Positions 1 through 9,528 of a stretch of DNA of 64,000 nucleotides are shown here, one piece after another. Positions within the stretch are counted from its first letter, which is position 1, and the number at the start of each line of letters is the position of its first letter. Origin of the DNA: Oscillospiraceae bacterium (GTDB taxonomy: Bacteria; Bacillota; Clostridia; UBA1381; UBA9506); NCBI GenBank assembly GCA_015069045.1, contig SVJJ01000001.1, positions 1-64,000 on the forward strand. The letters are read 5' to 3'. Made by a program: the position numbers and the translations under genes. The notes beneath the pieces are model-generated. The model did not search any database and was not told the DNA's origin. It saw nothing but the letters and a program-made list of their open reading frames with translations.

Positions 1-1
1 T

Positions 2-718
2 GCAAGAGTAATTGAAGTAACTGACGGACTGCAGACACTCAAAGAAGCGGTTGATGCAGCATTTATGGCATACTGCAATGAATATAAGGATGCAATTTAC
101 TGCATAGGCTCTGTTGTTGGACCACATCCATTCCCGATGATGGTAAGAGATTTTCAGAGTGTTGTAGGTATCGAAGCAAGAGAACAGTTTATTGATATGA
201 CAGGAGAACTTCCGGATAGCGTTGTTGCTTGTGTTGGCGGCGGCTCAAATGCTATGGGACTTTTCTCAGGCTTCTTAAATGATCCCGTTGACATTTATGG
301 GGTTGAACCATTAGGACGCGGAACTGCGCTCGGTGACCACGCTGCAAGTCTTACCTACGGAACAGAGGGTATTATGCACGGCTTTAACAGCATTATGCTG
401 AAAGATGAAAACGGAGAGCCTGCTCCCGTATATTCTGTTGCAAGCGGTCTTGATTATCCGTCAAGCGGTCCTGAACACGCATTTTTGCATGACATCGGCA
501 GAGTTAAATATGATGTGGTAACTGACGATGAAACCATTGATGCTTTCTTTGAACTATCAAGAATGGAAGGCATTATCCCTGCAATCGAAAGTTCTCACGC
601 TGTTGCCTACGGTATGAAGCTTGCAAAGACAATGGGCAAAGGTTCTGTTCTCATAAACCTCTCAGGCAGAGGCGATAAGGATATGGATTATATCATTGAG
701 AAGTACGGAATTAGATAA
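2..718 (+). CDS. trpB: Tryptophan synthase beta chain, 3' part only
   Basis: The reading frame is already open at base 2, so the N-terminal third, including the PLP lysine, lies outside the window. The visible 238 residues carry the glycine-rich phosphate-binding loop GGGSNAMG and the C-terminal LSGRGDKD segment that are diagnostic of TrpB, the subunit that condenses indole with serine. The closely spaced PHPFP, GVEP and SSHA motifs fit the classical TrpB1 form. No trpA follows. The next ORF with a convincing ribosome binding site is more than 700 bases downstream, so trpA must be upstream, elsewhere or absent. The identification is firm; the operon context is unknown. Confidence 0.96.
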   Translation, partial: ARVIEVTDGLQTLKEAVDAAFMAYCNEYKDAIYCIGSVVGPHPFPMMVRDFQSVVGIEAREQFIDMTGELPDSVVACVGGGSNAMGLFSGFLNDPVDIYGVEPLGRGTALGDHAASLTYGTEGIMHGFNSIMLKDENGEPAPVYSVASGLDYPSSGPEHAFLHDIGRVKYDVVTDDETIDAFFELSRMEGIIPAIESSHAVAYGMKLAKTMGKGSVLINLSGRGDKDMDYIIEKYGIR

Positions 719-744
719 ATTAATCATTTTAAATGAACATTAAA

Positions 745-774
745 AAGACCTCCGAGGGTTAACCTCGAAGGTCT
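745..774 (+). terminator. Hairpin downstream of trpB, probable weak terminator
   Basis: GACCTCCGAGG and CCTCGAAGGTC form a GC-rich stem around a short loop, 27 bases after the trpB stop. The 3' side has only two T residues before TGTATG, so intrinsic termination may be inefficient or assisted by Rho. Confidence 0.55.
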
Positions 775-906
775 TGTATGAAGTTAAAGAAAAAGGTTCG
801 ATTTCGAACATAAATTAATTTTGTTTATTTAGAATAAATAAAGTTCATGAAATATGTTTTATAATTGATAATAATAAATAAAATGAAATTTTTTATTTAA
901 AAACTC

Positions 907-935
907 TTGACAAATAAAAAACATGAGAGTATAAT
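907..935 (+). promoter_or_regulatory. Sigma-A promoter of the ilv-leu operon
   Basis: A perfect TTGACA (907-912) and a perfect TATAAT (930-935) are separated by exactly 17 bases. It lies about 30 bases upstream of the first T-box module, so transcription would start near 942 and include the whole leader. Because the promoter matches consensus, control is expected to act mainly after initiation. Confidence 0.9.
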
Positions 936-964
936 AAACGATAATTTAATAATTCAAATTAAAA

Positions 965-1140
965 GCTGTGACGAAGAATGGACTGGAGAAAAGCATTTGA
1001 GAGAGCTGATGGGTGGTGCGAATCAGTATGTTATATATCCAAATCCTCTCCCTTCTGAGCCGGAAACCTGAAGCGAAAGTGTGTAGGGCGCCCCGTGTAT
1101 GCTACGTTAGTGCATAGAGGTTAGTAGACTTCGAATCAAT
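965..1140 (+). promoter_or_regulatory. T-box module 1 (Stem I region), apparent Leu specifier CTC
   Basis: This is the first of two T-box sensing modules. Recognisable parts are the GACGAAGA start, GAGAGAGC (999-1006), an apical hairpin CTGAT/ATCAG with a GGTGGTGCG loop (1006-1026), the conserved CTTCTGAGCCGGAA (from 1052) and the 18-base block GCTACGTTAGTGCATAGA (1101-1118). Aligning CTTCTGAGCC with module 2 places CTC at 1048-1050 in the specifier position, which would read tRNA-Leu. The following base is C where an A is usual. No T-box sequence or terminator follows before module 2 begins, so this module has no decision domain of its own. The specifier assignment is inferred from alignment. 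Confidence 0.75.
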
Positions 1141-1148
1141 TTAAAGGC

Positions 1149-1330
1149 GTTGATGAAGACGGAACCTACAACGAATTTATGAGAGAGCCGGGGATGGTGC
1201 GATCCCGGTAAAGGACTGTAGAATTCTTATCACTTCTGAGCCGGAAGCCCGAAAGGTTTAAACACCCAGTAGATACTTCCCGTGAATGCTACGTTAGTGC
1301 ATAGAAGTTGATAGACTTCGAAGAGTGGTA
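1149..1330 (+). promoter_or_regulatory. T-box module 2 (Stem I region), apparent Ile specifier ATC
   Basis: This second sensing module has the same order of elements as module 1: GATGAAGACGG, GAGAGAGC (1181-1188), a CCGGGGAT/ATCCCGG apical hairpin around GGTGCG, CTTCTGAGCCGGAA (from 1233) and an identical GCTACGTTAGTGCATAGA (1288-1305). The triplet in the specifier position is ATC (1229-1231) followed by the conserved A, which fits tRNA-Ile and the first structural gene, ilvA. It leads directly into the only antiterminator/terminator of the pair. Confidence 0.85.
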
Positions 1331-1350
1331 GATTTTTATATCTGCAATTT

Positions 1351-1410
1351 GAGTGGTACCGCGGGTTATTATAACTCGTCTCAAAGTTATCTTTGAGGCG
1401 AGTTTTTTTG
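1351..1410 (+). terminator. T-box antiterminator and intrinsic terminator
   Basis: The canonical T-box sequence GAGTGGTACCGCGGG starts at 1351. Its GAGT can pair with ACTC (1374-1377) to form the antiterminator around the bulge that binds the tRNA acceptor end. The competing terminator is a 14-bp stem, 1373-1386 with 1391-1404, with loop TTAT and a T-rich tail to about 1416. Uncharged tRNA should favour read-through. It serves both upstream sensing modules. Confidence 0.92.
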
Positions 1411-1450
1411 TTTTTTCAGGAATTCACAAAAATATGTAGAAAGGAAAAAG

Positions 1451-1585
1451 ATGAAAATGGCTGCAATTTTTAATTCTCTTGCACTAATTATATACCTTAT
1501 TCTCAGCATAATTATTATTGGTTATGCTTATTTGTATATACTCATTTTGCAGGCGAGTGGGAAAATTGGAGCAAACTCATCATAG
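1451..1585 (+). CDS. Ile/Leu-rich 44-residue leader peptide (putative attenuator peptide)
   Basis: The ATG lies five bases after an AAAGGA ribosome binding site, 40 bases beyond the T-box terminator. The 44-residue product has 11 Ile and 7 Leu and no Val; codons 10-33 hold 16 of these, including four consecutive Ile (20-23). Codons 33-36 (1547-1557) read TTGCAGGCGAG, which repeats the 3' arm of the terminator at 1625-1652 and can pair with its 5' arm. This is the arrangement of an amino-acid operon leader peptide whose stalled ribosome permits antitermination. The alternative is a small one-pass membrane protein, since residues 8-33 are hydrophobic. The ORF is directly visible; the attenuator role is inferred from layout and pairing. 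Confidence 0.65.
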   Translation: MKMAAIFNSLALIIYLILSIIIIGYAYLYILILQASGKIGANSS

Positions 1586-1624
1586 TTTTATACTATAAAA
1601 ATTGTTCATATTATACTTTTCCTT

Positions 1625-1659
1625 CCTCGCTTGCAACGAAACGCAGGCGAGGATTTTTT
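1625..1659 (+). terminator. Second terminator of the ilv-leu leader (attenuator)
   Basis: CCTCGCTTGC (1625-1634) and GCAGGCGAGG (1643-1652) form a 10-bp stem with one G-U pair and an 8-base loop, followed by ATTTTTT. The 5' arm, extended to 1636, can instead pair over 11 bp with TTGCAGGCGAG inside the leader ORF (1547-1557), so terminator and alternative helix exclude each other. Confidence 0.8.
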
Positions 1660-1687
1660 ATTGTGGAACACAACAAGGTTCCGGGGC

Positions 1688-1725
1688 ACCCGACCGCAAT
1701 CTGTGATTGCGTTATCGGGTCGGGT
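1688..1725 (+). promoter_or_regulatory. Bulged 14-bp hairpin just upstream of ilvA
   Basis: ACCCGAC (1688-1694) pairs with GTCGGGT (1719-1725) and CGCAATC (1695-1701) with GATTGCG (1705-1711). This gives 14 perfect pairs, a TGT loop and a 7-base bulge on the 3' side. Only a weak T-rich stretch follows. It could be a further attenuator, an mRNA-stabilising structure or a translational element. A shorter GGAAC/GTTCC hairpin (1665-1682) precedes it. Its function is unknown. Confidence 0.55.
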
Positions 1726-1771
1726 TCTTATTACTAAAAGTCAAATTATTAAAAAGTTAGGAGAATAAACC

Positions 1772-2968
1772 ATGTTGACACTTGACAAAATCTTTCAAGC
1801 TTCTGTTGTACTAAAAGATATAGTCAGAAGCACATCGATAGTTAGCACATCGGGTATTACTGATAACTGCGAGCTATTTCTAAAACCCGAAAACCTACAA
1901 TACACGGGTTCATTCAAACTAAGAGGTTCGGGATATAAAATAGCGATGCTCTCGGATGAAGAAAAAGCGAAAGGTGTTATTGCCTGCTCTGCCGGAAACC
2001 ACGCTCAGGGCGTTGCACTTGCCGCATCAAAATGCGGTATTAAATCACTTATTTGCCTACCGGACAGCGCACCAATTTCAAAGGTTGAAGCAACAAAGGG
2101 ATATGGTGCAGAAGTTTGCTTGGTTAACGGATGCTATGATGATGCATACAAAAGAGCACTTGAATTAAAAGACGAAATGGGATATACATTTGTTCATCCC
2201 TTTGATGATGAGGATGTTATCGCAGGTCAAGGCACAGTCGGACTTGAAATCGTAAACGAATTTGCAGATGTTGATGCAGTTATCGTTCCTATCGGCGGTG
2301 GCGGACTGATTTCAGGTGTTGCCTATGCTATTAAAGCACTAAAACCATCTATCAAGGTTTATGGTGTTCAGGCACAGGGCGCACCAAGCATGTATAACTC
2401 GGTAAAACACGGAAATATCGAATGCTTAAAATCCGTTTCCACCATTGCAGACGGTATCGCAGTTAAACAACCCGGCGAACATACATACGAACTGATTAAG
2501 GAATATGTCGATGATATTGCATTGGTTACGGATGATGAAATTTCATCAGCAATTCTTACTCTAATCGAAAAGCAGAAAATGATTGCCGAGGGTGCAGGTG
2601 CCGTATCAGTTGCGGCGGCAATGTTTAATAAGTTCCCAATTCAAGGTAAAAAGGTTGTAAGCTTGGTTTCAGGCGGTAACATTGATGTTTCGATCCTATC
2701 AAGAGTAATTGAAAGAGGTCTTATGAAATCAGGCAGAGTAACAAGCCTTCTTATCGAACTTATTGATAAACCCGGACAGCTTAAAGATGTATCAAGAATT
2801 ATTGCTGATCTCGGTGGTAATGTAATAAGTGTTCATCACGAGAAAAACGGTGCGACATCGGAAGTTACAGGATGTTATCTCAGAATTGATATGGAAACAA
2901 GAAACTATGAACACGTTCAGGAAATAACAAAAGCCCTTAAAAACGAAGGCTTCAAATTAGTGAAATAA
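1772..2968 (+). CDS. ilvA: Threonine dehydratase with C-terminal ACT domain
   Basis: This PLP enzyme deaminates threonine to 2-oxobutanoate, the entry step of isoleucine synthesis. The 398-residue protein has the PLP lysine in SFKLRG (Lys49), the substrate loop SAGNHAQG (about 73-80), the phosphate loop GGGGL (about 175-179) and one ACT domain from about residue 322 to the end. Its length and single ACT domain match the short Firmicutes IlvA/TdcB-like form rather than the long E. coli IlvA with two regulatory repeats. An AGGAG lies 8 bases before the ATG. Placement at the head of the ilv-leu operon, behind Leu/Ile-sensing leader elements, supports the biosynthetic role. The ACT domain suggests allosteric control, but its ligand cannot be read from sequence. 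Confidence 0.95.
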   Translation: MLTLDKIFQASVVLKDIVRSTSIVSTSGITDNCELFLKPENLQYTGSFKLRGSGYKIAMLSDEEKAKGVIACSAGNHAQGVALAASKCGIKSLICLPDSAPISKVEATKGYGAEVCLVNGCYDDAYKRALELKDEMGYTFVHPFDDEDVIAGQGTVGLEIVNEFADVDAVIVPIGGGGLISGVAYAIKALKPSIKVYGVQAQGAPSMYNSVKHGNIECLKSVSTIADGIAVKQPGEHTYELIKEYVDDIALVTDDEISSAILTLIEKQKMIAEGAGAVSVAAAMFNKFPIQGKKVVSLVSGGNIDVSILSRVIERGLMKSGRVTSLLIELIDKPGQLKDVSRIIADLGGNVISVHHEKNGATSEVTGCYLRIDMETRNYEHVQEITKALKNEGFKLVK

Positions 2969-2984
2969 TGGGAGGAAATAAAAA

Positions 2985-3359
2985 ATGAGTAAGATTATTG
3001 AAACAGATAAGGCACCGAAAGCAATCGGACCTTATTCACAGGCAGTTGTTTGCGGAAATGTAGTATATACATCGGGACAGATTGCAATTAATCCCGAAAG
3101 CGGAAACGTTGAAGCAGAAACAATAGAGACACAGACCGAGCAGGTTTGTAAGAACATCAAAGAACTTCTTACTGCATCGGGCAGCGGAATAGATAAAGTT
3201 GTAAAAACAACTTGCTTTCTTAAAAATATGGAAGACTTTGCAGCGTTTAATGCAGTATATGAAAAATACTTTGTATCAAAACCTGCAAGAAGTTGTGTAG
3301 CAGTAAAGGAACTGCCGAAAAATGTGTTGGTTGAGATAGATACAGTGGCGGAGGTATGA
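2985..3359 (+). CDS. ridA: RidA family enamine/imine deaminase
   Basis: This 124-residue YjgF/YER057c/UK114 protein starts 16 bases after the ilvA stop behind GGGAGGAAA. RidA hydrolyses the reactive 2-aminocrotonate and iminobutyrate released by threonine dehydratase, preventing damage to PLP enzymes. Family marks include the opening KAPKAIGPYSQA, GNVVYTSGQI (about 25-34) and the substrate-carboxylate arginine in the C-terminal PARSCVAV. Direct coupling to ilvA makes the functional pairing convincing. Its stop overlaps the region containing the leuA start. Confidence 0.96.
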   Translation: MSKIIETDKAPKAIGPYSQAVVCGNVVYTSGQIAINPESGNVEAETIETQTEQVCKNIKELLTASGSGIDKVVKTTCFLKNMEDFAAFNAVYEKYFVSKPARSCVAVKELPKNVLVEIDTVAEV

Positions 3360-3361
3360 AA

Positions 3362-5035
3362 ATGGATGCAACAAAATACCAAGTGGGATACTTTCCGGTA
3401 GATAAAAAGTACAACAAATGGGTAGAAAAAGACCATGTAGCAAAAGCACCTGTATGGTGCAGTGTGGATATGCGAGACGGAAATCAGGCACTCGTTATTC
3501 CAATGAGTTTGGAAGAAAAGCTTGAATACTACAAAGTTTTGCTTGAGGTAGGATTTAAGGAAATTGAAGTAGGCTTCCCTGCAGCAAGTGAAACCGAATA
3601 TGAATTTTTAAGAACCCTTATTGATAACAATATGATTCCCAATGATGTAACCGTTCAGGTGCTTACACAATGCCGTGAGCATATCATCAGAAAAACCTTT
3701 GATGCCTGTAAGGGTGCTCCAAGTGCGATTATTCACTTCTACAATTCAACAAGCGTAGCACAGCGTGAGCAGGTGTTCAAAAAATCAAAAGAAGAAATTA
3801 AGCAAATTGCGGTTGACGGTGCAAAGCTTGTAAAGAAACTTGCATCAGAATATGAAGGTAACTTCCGTTTTGTATATTCGCCTGAATCTTTTACCGGAAC
3901 TGAGCCTGAATATGCTTTGGAGGTTTGTAATGCAGTTCTTGATGTGTTAGAGCCGAGTGCAGATAACAATGTCATTATCAATCTTCCTGTTACAGTTGAA
4001 ATGAGTATGCCTCATGTGTACGCTTCTCAAGTTCAGTATATGCACGAAAACTTAAAATACCGTGAGTTTGTAACGATTTCTCTTCATCCTCATAATGACA
4101 GAGGTACAGGCGTTGCAGATACAGAGCTTGCTCTGCTTGCCGGAGCAGACAGAGTTGAAGGAACTCTTTTCGGCAACGGTGAAAGAACAGGTAATGTTGA
4201 CATTATCACTCTTGCTATGAATATGTATTCCCACGGTGTTGATCCGAAGCTTGACCTTTCCAATATGAACTATCTTGTTGAAAAGTATGAAAGCTGCACC
4301 CGTATGCATGTCTATGACAGAGCGCCCTATGCAGGAGCATTGGTGTTTGCAGCCTTTTCAGGTTCGCATCAGGATGCAATTGCAAAGGGTATGAAATATA
4401 GAGTTAAAAATAAGCTTCATCAGTGGAGTGTACCGTACATACCGATTGATCCGAAGGATATCGGCAGAACATACGATGCAGATGTTATCAGAGTTAATTC
4501 GCAGTCAGGTAAAGGCGGCATCGGATATCTTTTGGAACAGACCTACGGATACAATCTTCCGCCTAAAATGCGAGAGCATTTCAGTTATTTGTGTAAGGGT
4601 GTTTCAGACCACGAACACAAGGAATTAAAGCCCGATGAAGTGCTTGATATCTTTGAAACAAATTACCTTAATCTTGACTGCGGTATTGAAGTAACGGATT
4701 TTGACTTTATGCGTGAAAATGAAGTCGTAAAAGTTAATATCACTTTTAATAAGAACGGAGAAGAGACCGAATTGGAAGCTGAAGGAAACGGTACTCTTAA
4801 TGCAGTGAACAATGCACTTTCTGAATTCAGCGGTGAAAATTACACATTGCAGGTATTCACTCAGCACAGTATGCAGGGTGATGGCTCACGAAGTGTTGCG
4901 GCATCCTATATCGGACTTCAAAACGAAGACGGAACTTATTTCTGGGGTGCAGGTACAGACACAGACGTTATTTGGGCAAGTACAAAAGCACTTTTCAGTG
5001 CATTCTATAATATGACAAAAGGAGATGCAAAATAA
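3362..5035 (+). CDS. leuA: 2-isopropylmalate synthase, long form
   Basis: The enzyme condenses acetyl-CoA with 2-oxoisovalerate, the first committed step to leucine. The 557-residue protein has the catalytic-domain motif RDGNQA (about 38-43), the metal-binding His242 and His244 in LHPHNDRG and a C-terminal LeuA regulatory domain. It belongs to the longer LeuA2-like type. An ATG at 3356 overlaps the ridA stop but lies one base after the GGAGG (3350-3354); the ATG at 3362 has a 7-base spacer and is preferred. A C-terminal allosteric domain implies leucine feedback, although the inhibitor site cannot be confirmed by eye. Confidence 0.95.
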   Translation: MDATKYQVGYFPVDKKYNKWVEKDHVAKAPVWCSVDMRDGNQALVIPMSLEEKLEYYKVLLEVGFKEIEVGFPAASETEYEFLRTLIDNNMIPNDVTVQVLTQCREHIIRKTFDACKGAPSAIIHFYNSTSVAQREQVFKKSKEEIKQIAVDGAKLVKKLASEYEGNFRFVYSPESFTGTEPEYALEVCNAVLDVLEPSADNNVIINLPVTVEMSMPHVYASQVQYMHENLKYREFVTISLHPHNDRGTGVADTELALLAGADRVEGTLFGNGERTGNVDIITLAMNMYSHGVDPKLDLSNMNYLVEKYESCTRMHVYDRAPYAGALVFAAFSGSHQDAIAKGMKYRVKNKLHQWSVPYIPIDPKDIGRTYDADVIRVNSQSGKGGIGYLLEQTYGYNLPPKMREHFSYLCKGVSDHEHKELKPDEVLDIFETNYLNLDCGIEVTDFDFMRENEVVKVNITFNKNGEETELEAEGNGTLNAVNNALSEFSGENYTLQVFTQHSMQGDGSRSVAASYIGLQNEDGTYFWGAGTDTDVIWASTKALFSAFYNMTKGDAK

Positions 5036-6294
5036 TGGGAATGACAATGACGCAAAAGATTTTAGCAGACCACGCAGGACTTGAAAATGTTGTGGCAGGT
5101 CAGCTTATTTCTGCAAAGCTTGATATTGTTCTTGGCAACGATATTACAACTCCCGTTGCAATTAACGAGTTTAAAAAGGCAGGATTTGAAAAAGTATTTG
5201 ATAAAGACAAAATTGCCGTGGTTCTTGACCACTTTGTACCGAACAAGGATATTAAAGCAGCAGAACAATCAAAACAATGCCGAGAATTTTCTTGCTCTCA
5301 TTGTATCAGCCATTTTTATGATGTTGGTAAAATGGGTATCGAACACGCTCTTCTCCCTGAACAAGGTGTAGTAACCGCCGGAGATTGTATAATTGGTGCA
5401 GACAGTCATACCTGCACATACGGAGCACTTGGCGCTTTCTCAACAGGTGTGGGAAGTACGGATATGGCAGCAGGTATGGCAACAGGTACAGCTTGGTTTA
5501 AAGTGCCGTCTGCAATTAAATTTAACCTTACAGGAAAGCTTCCCTCAAATTGTAGCGGTAAAGATGTAATTTTATATATCATCGGCAAAATCGGTGTTGA
5601 CGGAGCGCTTTATCGCAGTATGGAATTTACGGGCGAGGGCGTGGCTACTCTTTCAATGGATGACAGACTTTGCATTTGTAATATGGCAATCGAGGCAGGT
5701 GCAAAAAATGGTATTTTCCCGGTTGACAGAGTAACAATGGATTATTTAGATGGCAGAGGGATGAGACCTCCTGTGGTATATCAGGCAGACGAAGATGCAG
5801 AGTATGACGAAGTGATTGAAGTTAATCTTTCTGAATTAGTACCCATTGTAAGTTGTCCTCATCTTCCCGAAAATACAAAGCCTGCCAAAGAGCTTTCTGA
5901 AATCAAAGTTGATCAGGTTGTTATCGGTAGTTGTACCAATGGTCGTATGGAGGATATGGAAGCAGCGTATAAGGTGCTTAATGGTAAAAAGGTTGCAGAC
6001 GGCGTAAGATGCATTATCATTCCTGCAACAATGCAGATTTATCGTGAGTGTGTAGAAAAAGGTTATGTAACCGCATTTATAGATGCAGGTGCGGTTGTTT
6101 CTACTCCCACCTGCGGTCCTTGCCTTGGCGGATATATGGGAATACTCGCTGCAGGAGAAAAATGTATTGCAACAACTAACCGCAACTTTGTCGGCAGAAT
6201 GGGACATGTTGAAAGCGAAGTTTATCTTGCAAGTCCTCTTACTGCTGCTACAAGTGCAATAACTGGTTACATTACAAATCCGGAGGTAGAATGA
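5035..6294 (+). CDS. leuC: 3-isopropylmalate dehydratase large subunit
   Basis: Together with LeuD it isomerises 2-isopropylmalate to 3-isopropylmalate in leucine synthesis. The 419-residue aconitase-family protein carries the three [4Fe-4S] ligands at Cys300 (GSCTNG) and Cys360 and Cys363 (TCGPCLGG), plus DSHTCTYGA in the active site. It is the shorter LeuC type that pairs with a LeuD of about 165 residues. The ATG overlaps the leuA stop by one base (TAATG), with GGAG 10 bases upstream; in-frame ATGs at 5041 and 5047 are possible alternatives. Confidence 0.96.
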   Translation: MGMTMTQKILADHAGLENVVAGQLISAKLDIVLGNDITTPVAINEFKKAGFEKVFDKDKIAVVLDHFVPNKDIKAAEQSKQCREFSCSHCISHFYDVGKMGIEHALLPEQGVVTAGDCIIGADSHTCTYGALGAFSTGVGSTDMAAGMATGTAWFKVPSAIKFNLTGKLPSNCSGKDVILYIIGKIGVDGALYRSMEFTGEGVATLSMDDRLCICNMAIEAGAKNGIFPVDRVTMDYLDGRGMRPPVVYQADEDAEYDEVIEVNLSELVPIVSCPHLPENTKPAKELSEIKVDQVVIGSCTNGRMEDMEAAYKVLNGKKVADGVRCIIIPATMQIYRECVEKGYVTAFIDAGAVVSTPTCGPCLGGYMGILAAGEKCIATTNRNFVGRMGHVESEVYLASPLTAATSAITGYITNPEVE

Positions 6295-6295
6295 T

Positions 6296-6793
6296 ATGAA
6301 CACAAAAGGAAAAGTTTTTAAATATCCCGATAATGTAGATACAGATGTTATTATCCCTGCAAGATACTTAAATACGGCAGACGCAAACGAGCTTGCAAAA
6401 CATTGCATGGAAGATATTGATACCACCTTTGTAGATAAGGTATCAAAAGGAGATGTTATGGTAGCAGGTTGGAACTTTGGTTGTGGCTCTTCAAGAGAAC
6501 ATGCACCACTTGTTATTAAGACCTGCGGAACAGGTTGTGTTATCGCAAAAAGCTTTGCTCGAATTTTCTACCGTAATGCAATCAATATCGGACTTCCTAT
6601 TTTGGAATGTGAGCAGGCGGCAGATGAAATTAATGCAAATGACGAGGTTTCAGTTGACTTTGATACAGGCGTAATAACAAACCACACAACAGGCAAAACA
6701 TATAAAGCACAGCCCTTCCCTGAATTTATTCAGAATATCATTAAATGTGGAGGCTTGTTGAAATCCCTGAAAGAAGGCGAAAACAATGAATAA
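6296..6793 (+). CDS. leuD: 3-isopropylmalate dehydratase small subunit
   Basis: This 165-residue swivelling subunit of isopropylmalate isomerase starts two bases after the leuC stop. The conserved [11 protein letters not shown] (about 60-70) and the N-terminal [11 protein letters not shown] segment mark the short LeuD subtype. The last eight bases overlap leuB, so translation of the two is probably coupled. Confidence 0.96.
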   Translation: MNTKGKVFKYPDNVDTDVIIPARYLNTADANELAKHCMEDIDTTFVDKVSKGDVMVAGWNFGCGSSREHAPLVIKTCGTGCVIAKSFARIFYRNAINIGLPILECEQAADEINANDEVSVDFDTGVITNHTTGKTYKAQPFPEFIQNIIKCGGLLKSLKEGENNE

Positions 6794-7856
6794 AAATATA
6801 GCAGTAATCAGAGGTGACGGAATCGGTCCCGAAATCGTAGAACAGGCAATCAAGGTTCTTGATAAGGTAGCTTTAGCTTACGGTCACACATTTACATACA
6901 CAGATGTAGATATGGGTGGATGTGCCATTGATAAATATGGTGAGCCGCTTCCTGAAGCAGAACTTAAAAAATGTTTAGAGTCTGACAGCGTTCTTTTAGG
7001 CGCAGTCGGCGGAGATAAGTGGAACGATGTTCCGGGAGATAAGAGACCTGAAAAGGGACTTTTAAAACTCCGTGCAGGAATGGGTGTTTACTCCAATAAC
7101 AGACCTGCAAAAATCTGGCCGCAATTAGCAGATGCGTCCCCACTTAAAAAGTCCATTGTGGATGCAGGCATTGACTTTATCATTGTCCGTGAGCTTATAG
7201 GCGGTATTTACTTTGGTGAACATAAAACTGAAGGTGATGTTGCAACAGATGTTTTGAAATACTCCGAAGCAGAAATCGAAAGAATTGGCAGAATCGGTTT
7301 TGAAACTGCAAGAAAGAGAAACAAAAAGCTTTGCTCTGTTGAAAAAAGTAATGTGTTGGATTCGTCAAGACTTTGGAAAAAGGTTATGCATCGTTTAGCT
7401 TCGGAATATCCAGACGTTGAGCTTTCTGATATGCTTGTAGATAACTGTGCTATGCAGATTGTGAAAAATCCTGCTCAGTTTGATGTTGTCGTAACAGAAA
7501 ATATGTTTGGTGATATTTTATCGGATGAAGCATCAATGATTACAGGCTCAATCGGTATGATTCCATCATCAAGTCTTGGTAGTTCTTCCTGTGGTCTGTA
7601 TGAGCCTATTCACGGTTCTGCTCCCGACATAGCAGGCAAAGATGTGGCAAATCCAATCGGTACAATTTTATCTGCTGCTATGATGCTTCGTTTTAGCTTT
7701 GATATGCCCGATGAAGCGGATGCTATTGAAAATGCAGTTTCTGTATTTCTTGATAAAGGCTATCGCACAGCCGACATTATGAGCGAGGGAGGAAACCTCG
7801 TAGGCTGCAGTAAGTGCGGAGAGCTGATTTGCGAGAATTTGAGAAAGGGGTGTTAG
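6786..7856 (+). CDS. leuB: 3-isopropylmalate dehydrogenase
   Basis: NAD-dependent oxidative decarboxylation of 3-isopropylmalate gives 2-oxoisocaproate. The 356-residue product has the N-terminal [14 protein letters not shown], the substrate-binding arginine region [11 protein letters not shown], the catalytic YxxxK-type region around residues 140-195, metal-binding aspartates in [11 protein letters not shown] and the NAD pocket [10 protein letters not shown]. It overlaps leuD at the 5' end. This is a typical member of the family. Confidence 0.96.
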   Translation: MNKNIAVIRGDGIGPEIVEQAIKVLDKVALAYGHTFTYTDVDMGGCAIDKYGEPLPEAELKKCLESDSVLLGAVGGDKWNDVPGDKRPEKGLLKLRAGMGVYSNNRPAKIWPQLADASPLKKSIVDAGIDFIIVRELIGGIYFGEHKTEGDVATDVLKYSEAEIERIGRIGFETARKRNKKLCSVEKSNVLDSSRLWKKVMHRLASEYPDVELSDMLVDNCAMQIVKNPAQFDVVVTENMFGDILSDEASMITGSIGMIPSSSLGSSSCGLYEPIHGSAPDIAGKDVANPIGTILSAAMMLRFSFDMPDEADAIENAVSVFLDKGYRTADIMSEGGNLVGCSKCGELICENLRKGC

Positions 7857-7858
7857 AT

Positions 7859-9528
7859 GTGCTTCTTTCAGGCTCAGATATCATAGTAAAAACTTTAATT
7901 GAACAAGGATGCGACACAGTTTTCGGTTATCCGGGCGGTCAAATCCTCAATGTATATGACAGTCTTTATAAATACCAAGACGAAATAAATCATGCATTGA
8001 CCGCTCACGAACAAGGTGCCACGCATGCCGCAGATGGATATGCGAGAGTTACAGGTAAGGTTGGCGTTGTTATCTCAACATCAGGTCCGGGCGCGACTAA
8101 TTTAGTTACGGGTATTGCCACTGCATATCTTGACTCAATTCCAATGGTTGCAATTTGCGGAAATGTTCCTACAACTCAGATTGGTACAGATAGTTTTCAG
8201 GAAATCGACATAACAGGCGTGACACTTCCCATTACCAAGCACAATTATTTTGTAGGCTCTGTGGAAGACCTTGCTGATACTATCCGTGAGGCGTTCAAAC
8301 TTGCAAAATCAGGCAGACCTGGACCGGTACTTATTGATGTACCAAAGGATGTTCAGATTAACAAATGCGAATATGAAGTGCAAAAACCCGTAGAAAAAGA
8401 TGAGCCTTTCGCTGCAAAAGATGTACGTATCATCGAGGCCGCTTCGATTATCAATTCTGCCAAACGCCCATTTATTTATTTTGGTGGCGGTGTAATTACA
8501 GCAGACGCACAAGAAGAAATGCTTGCACTTAGCGAAAAGATTGATGCACCGATTGGTTGTTCTCTGATGGGACTTTCAGCTATCCCGACCGACCATCCGA
8601 GATTCCTTGGTATGCAGGGTATGCACGGACACTTTGCATCTTCAATGTCAATGCACAATGCAGATGTAATCCTCTCTCTCGGTGTGCGCTTCAATGACCG
8701 TGTTACAGGCAATCGTTCAAAGTTTGCAACTGGTGCAAAGATTGTCCATATTGATGTGGATGGCTCAGAACTAAATAAAACAGTTAATTCGGTATGTGGT
8801 CTTCGCGGAGATGTTAAGCTTACCTTGCAAAAGCTTCTTCCTCTTCTCGTTGAAGATAAAAAAGAGGAATGGATGAAAAAGGTCAATGCTTTCCGCACGG
8901 AAGAAGAAACCTATCTTGACAACCGTGAGGGACTTACACCACGCAGAGCAATACTTACAGTTAATAAGTATTTAGGAGCAAGTACTGCGGTATGTACCGA
9001 TGTAGGTCAGCATCAGATGTGGTCAGCACAAAGTCTTAATTTCAAAACCTCTCGCCGTTTTGCTTCAAGTGGCGGTCTTGGTACAATGGGTTATGGCTTC
9101 GGCGCAGCAATCGGTGCGGCATACGGAACAGGTGAACGCAGTGTGCTTATAACAGGAGACGGAAGCTTTGGAATGAATCTCAATGAGCTTGCTACTGCTG
9201 TAAGATATAATGTACCTGTTGTTGTTATCATCATGAATAACGGTGTTCTCGGAATGGTTCGCCAATGGCAGACACTATTTTACGATAAGCATTATTCCAA
9301 TTCTGTTCTTCAAAGAAAAACCGATTTTGCTGCTTTTGCTCGTTCTTTTGGTGCTGATGGTGAGGCAGTTACAACTCCCGAAGAATTGGATGAGGCACTT
9401 GCAAAAGCTTTCAAAACCGAAGGTCCTTATATCATAGACTGTAAAATAGACAAGGATGAATTTGTTCTGCCTATGCTCCCACCGGGTGGAAGTATGGATG
9501 ATATTATTACAAAATTGGAGGTGGAGTT

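Noticed and set aside
1956-2168. Plus-strand ORF inside ilvA
   Set aside because: It lies in another frame of a well-conserved enzyme and has no ribosome binding site or recognisable protein.
3032-3491. Minus-strand ORFs opposite ridA and the start of leuA
   Set aside because: They are antisense to two conserved genes and have no independent support.
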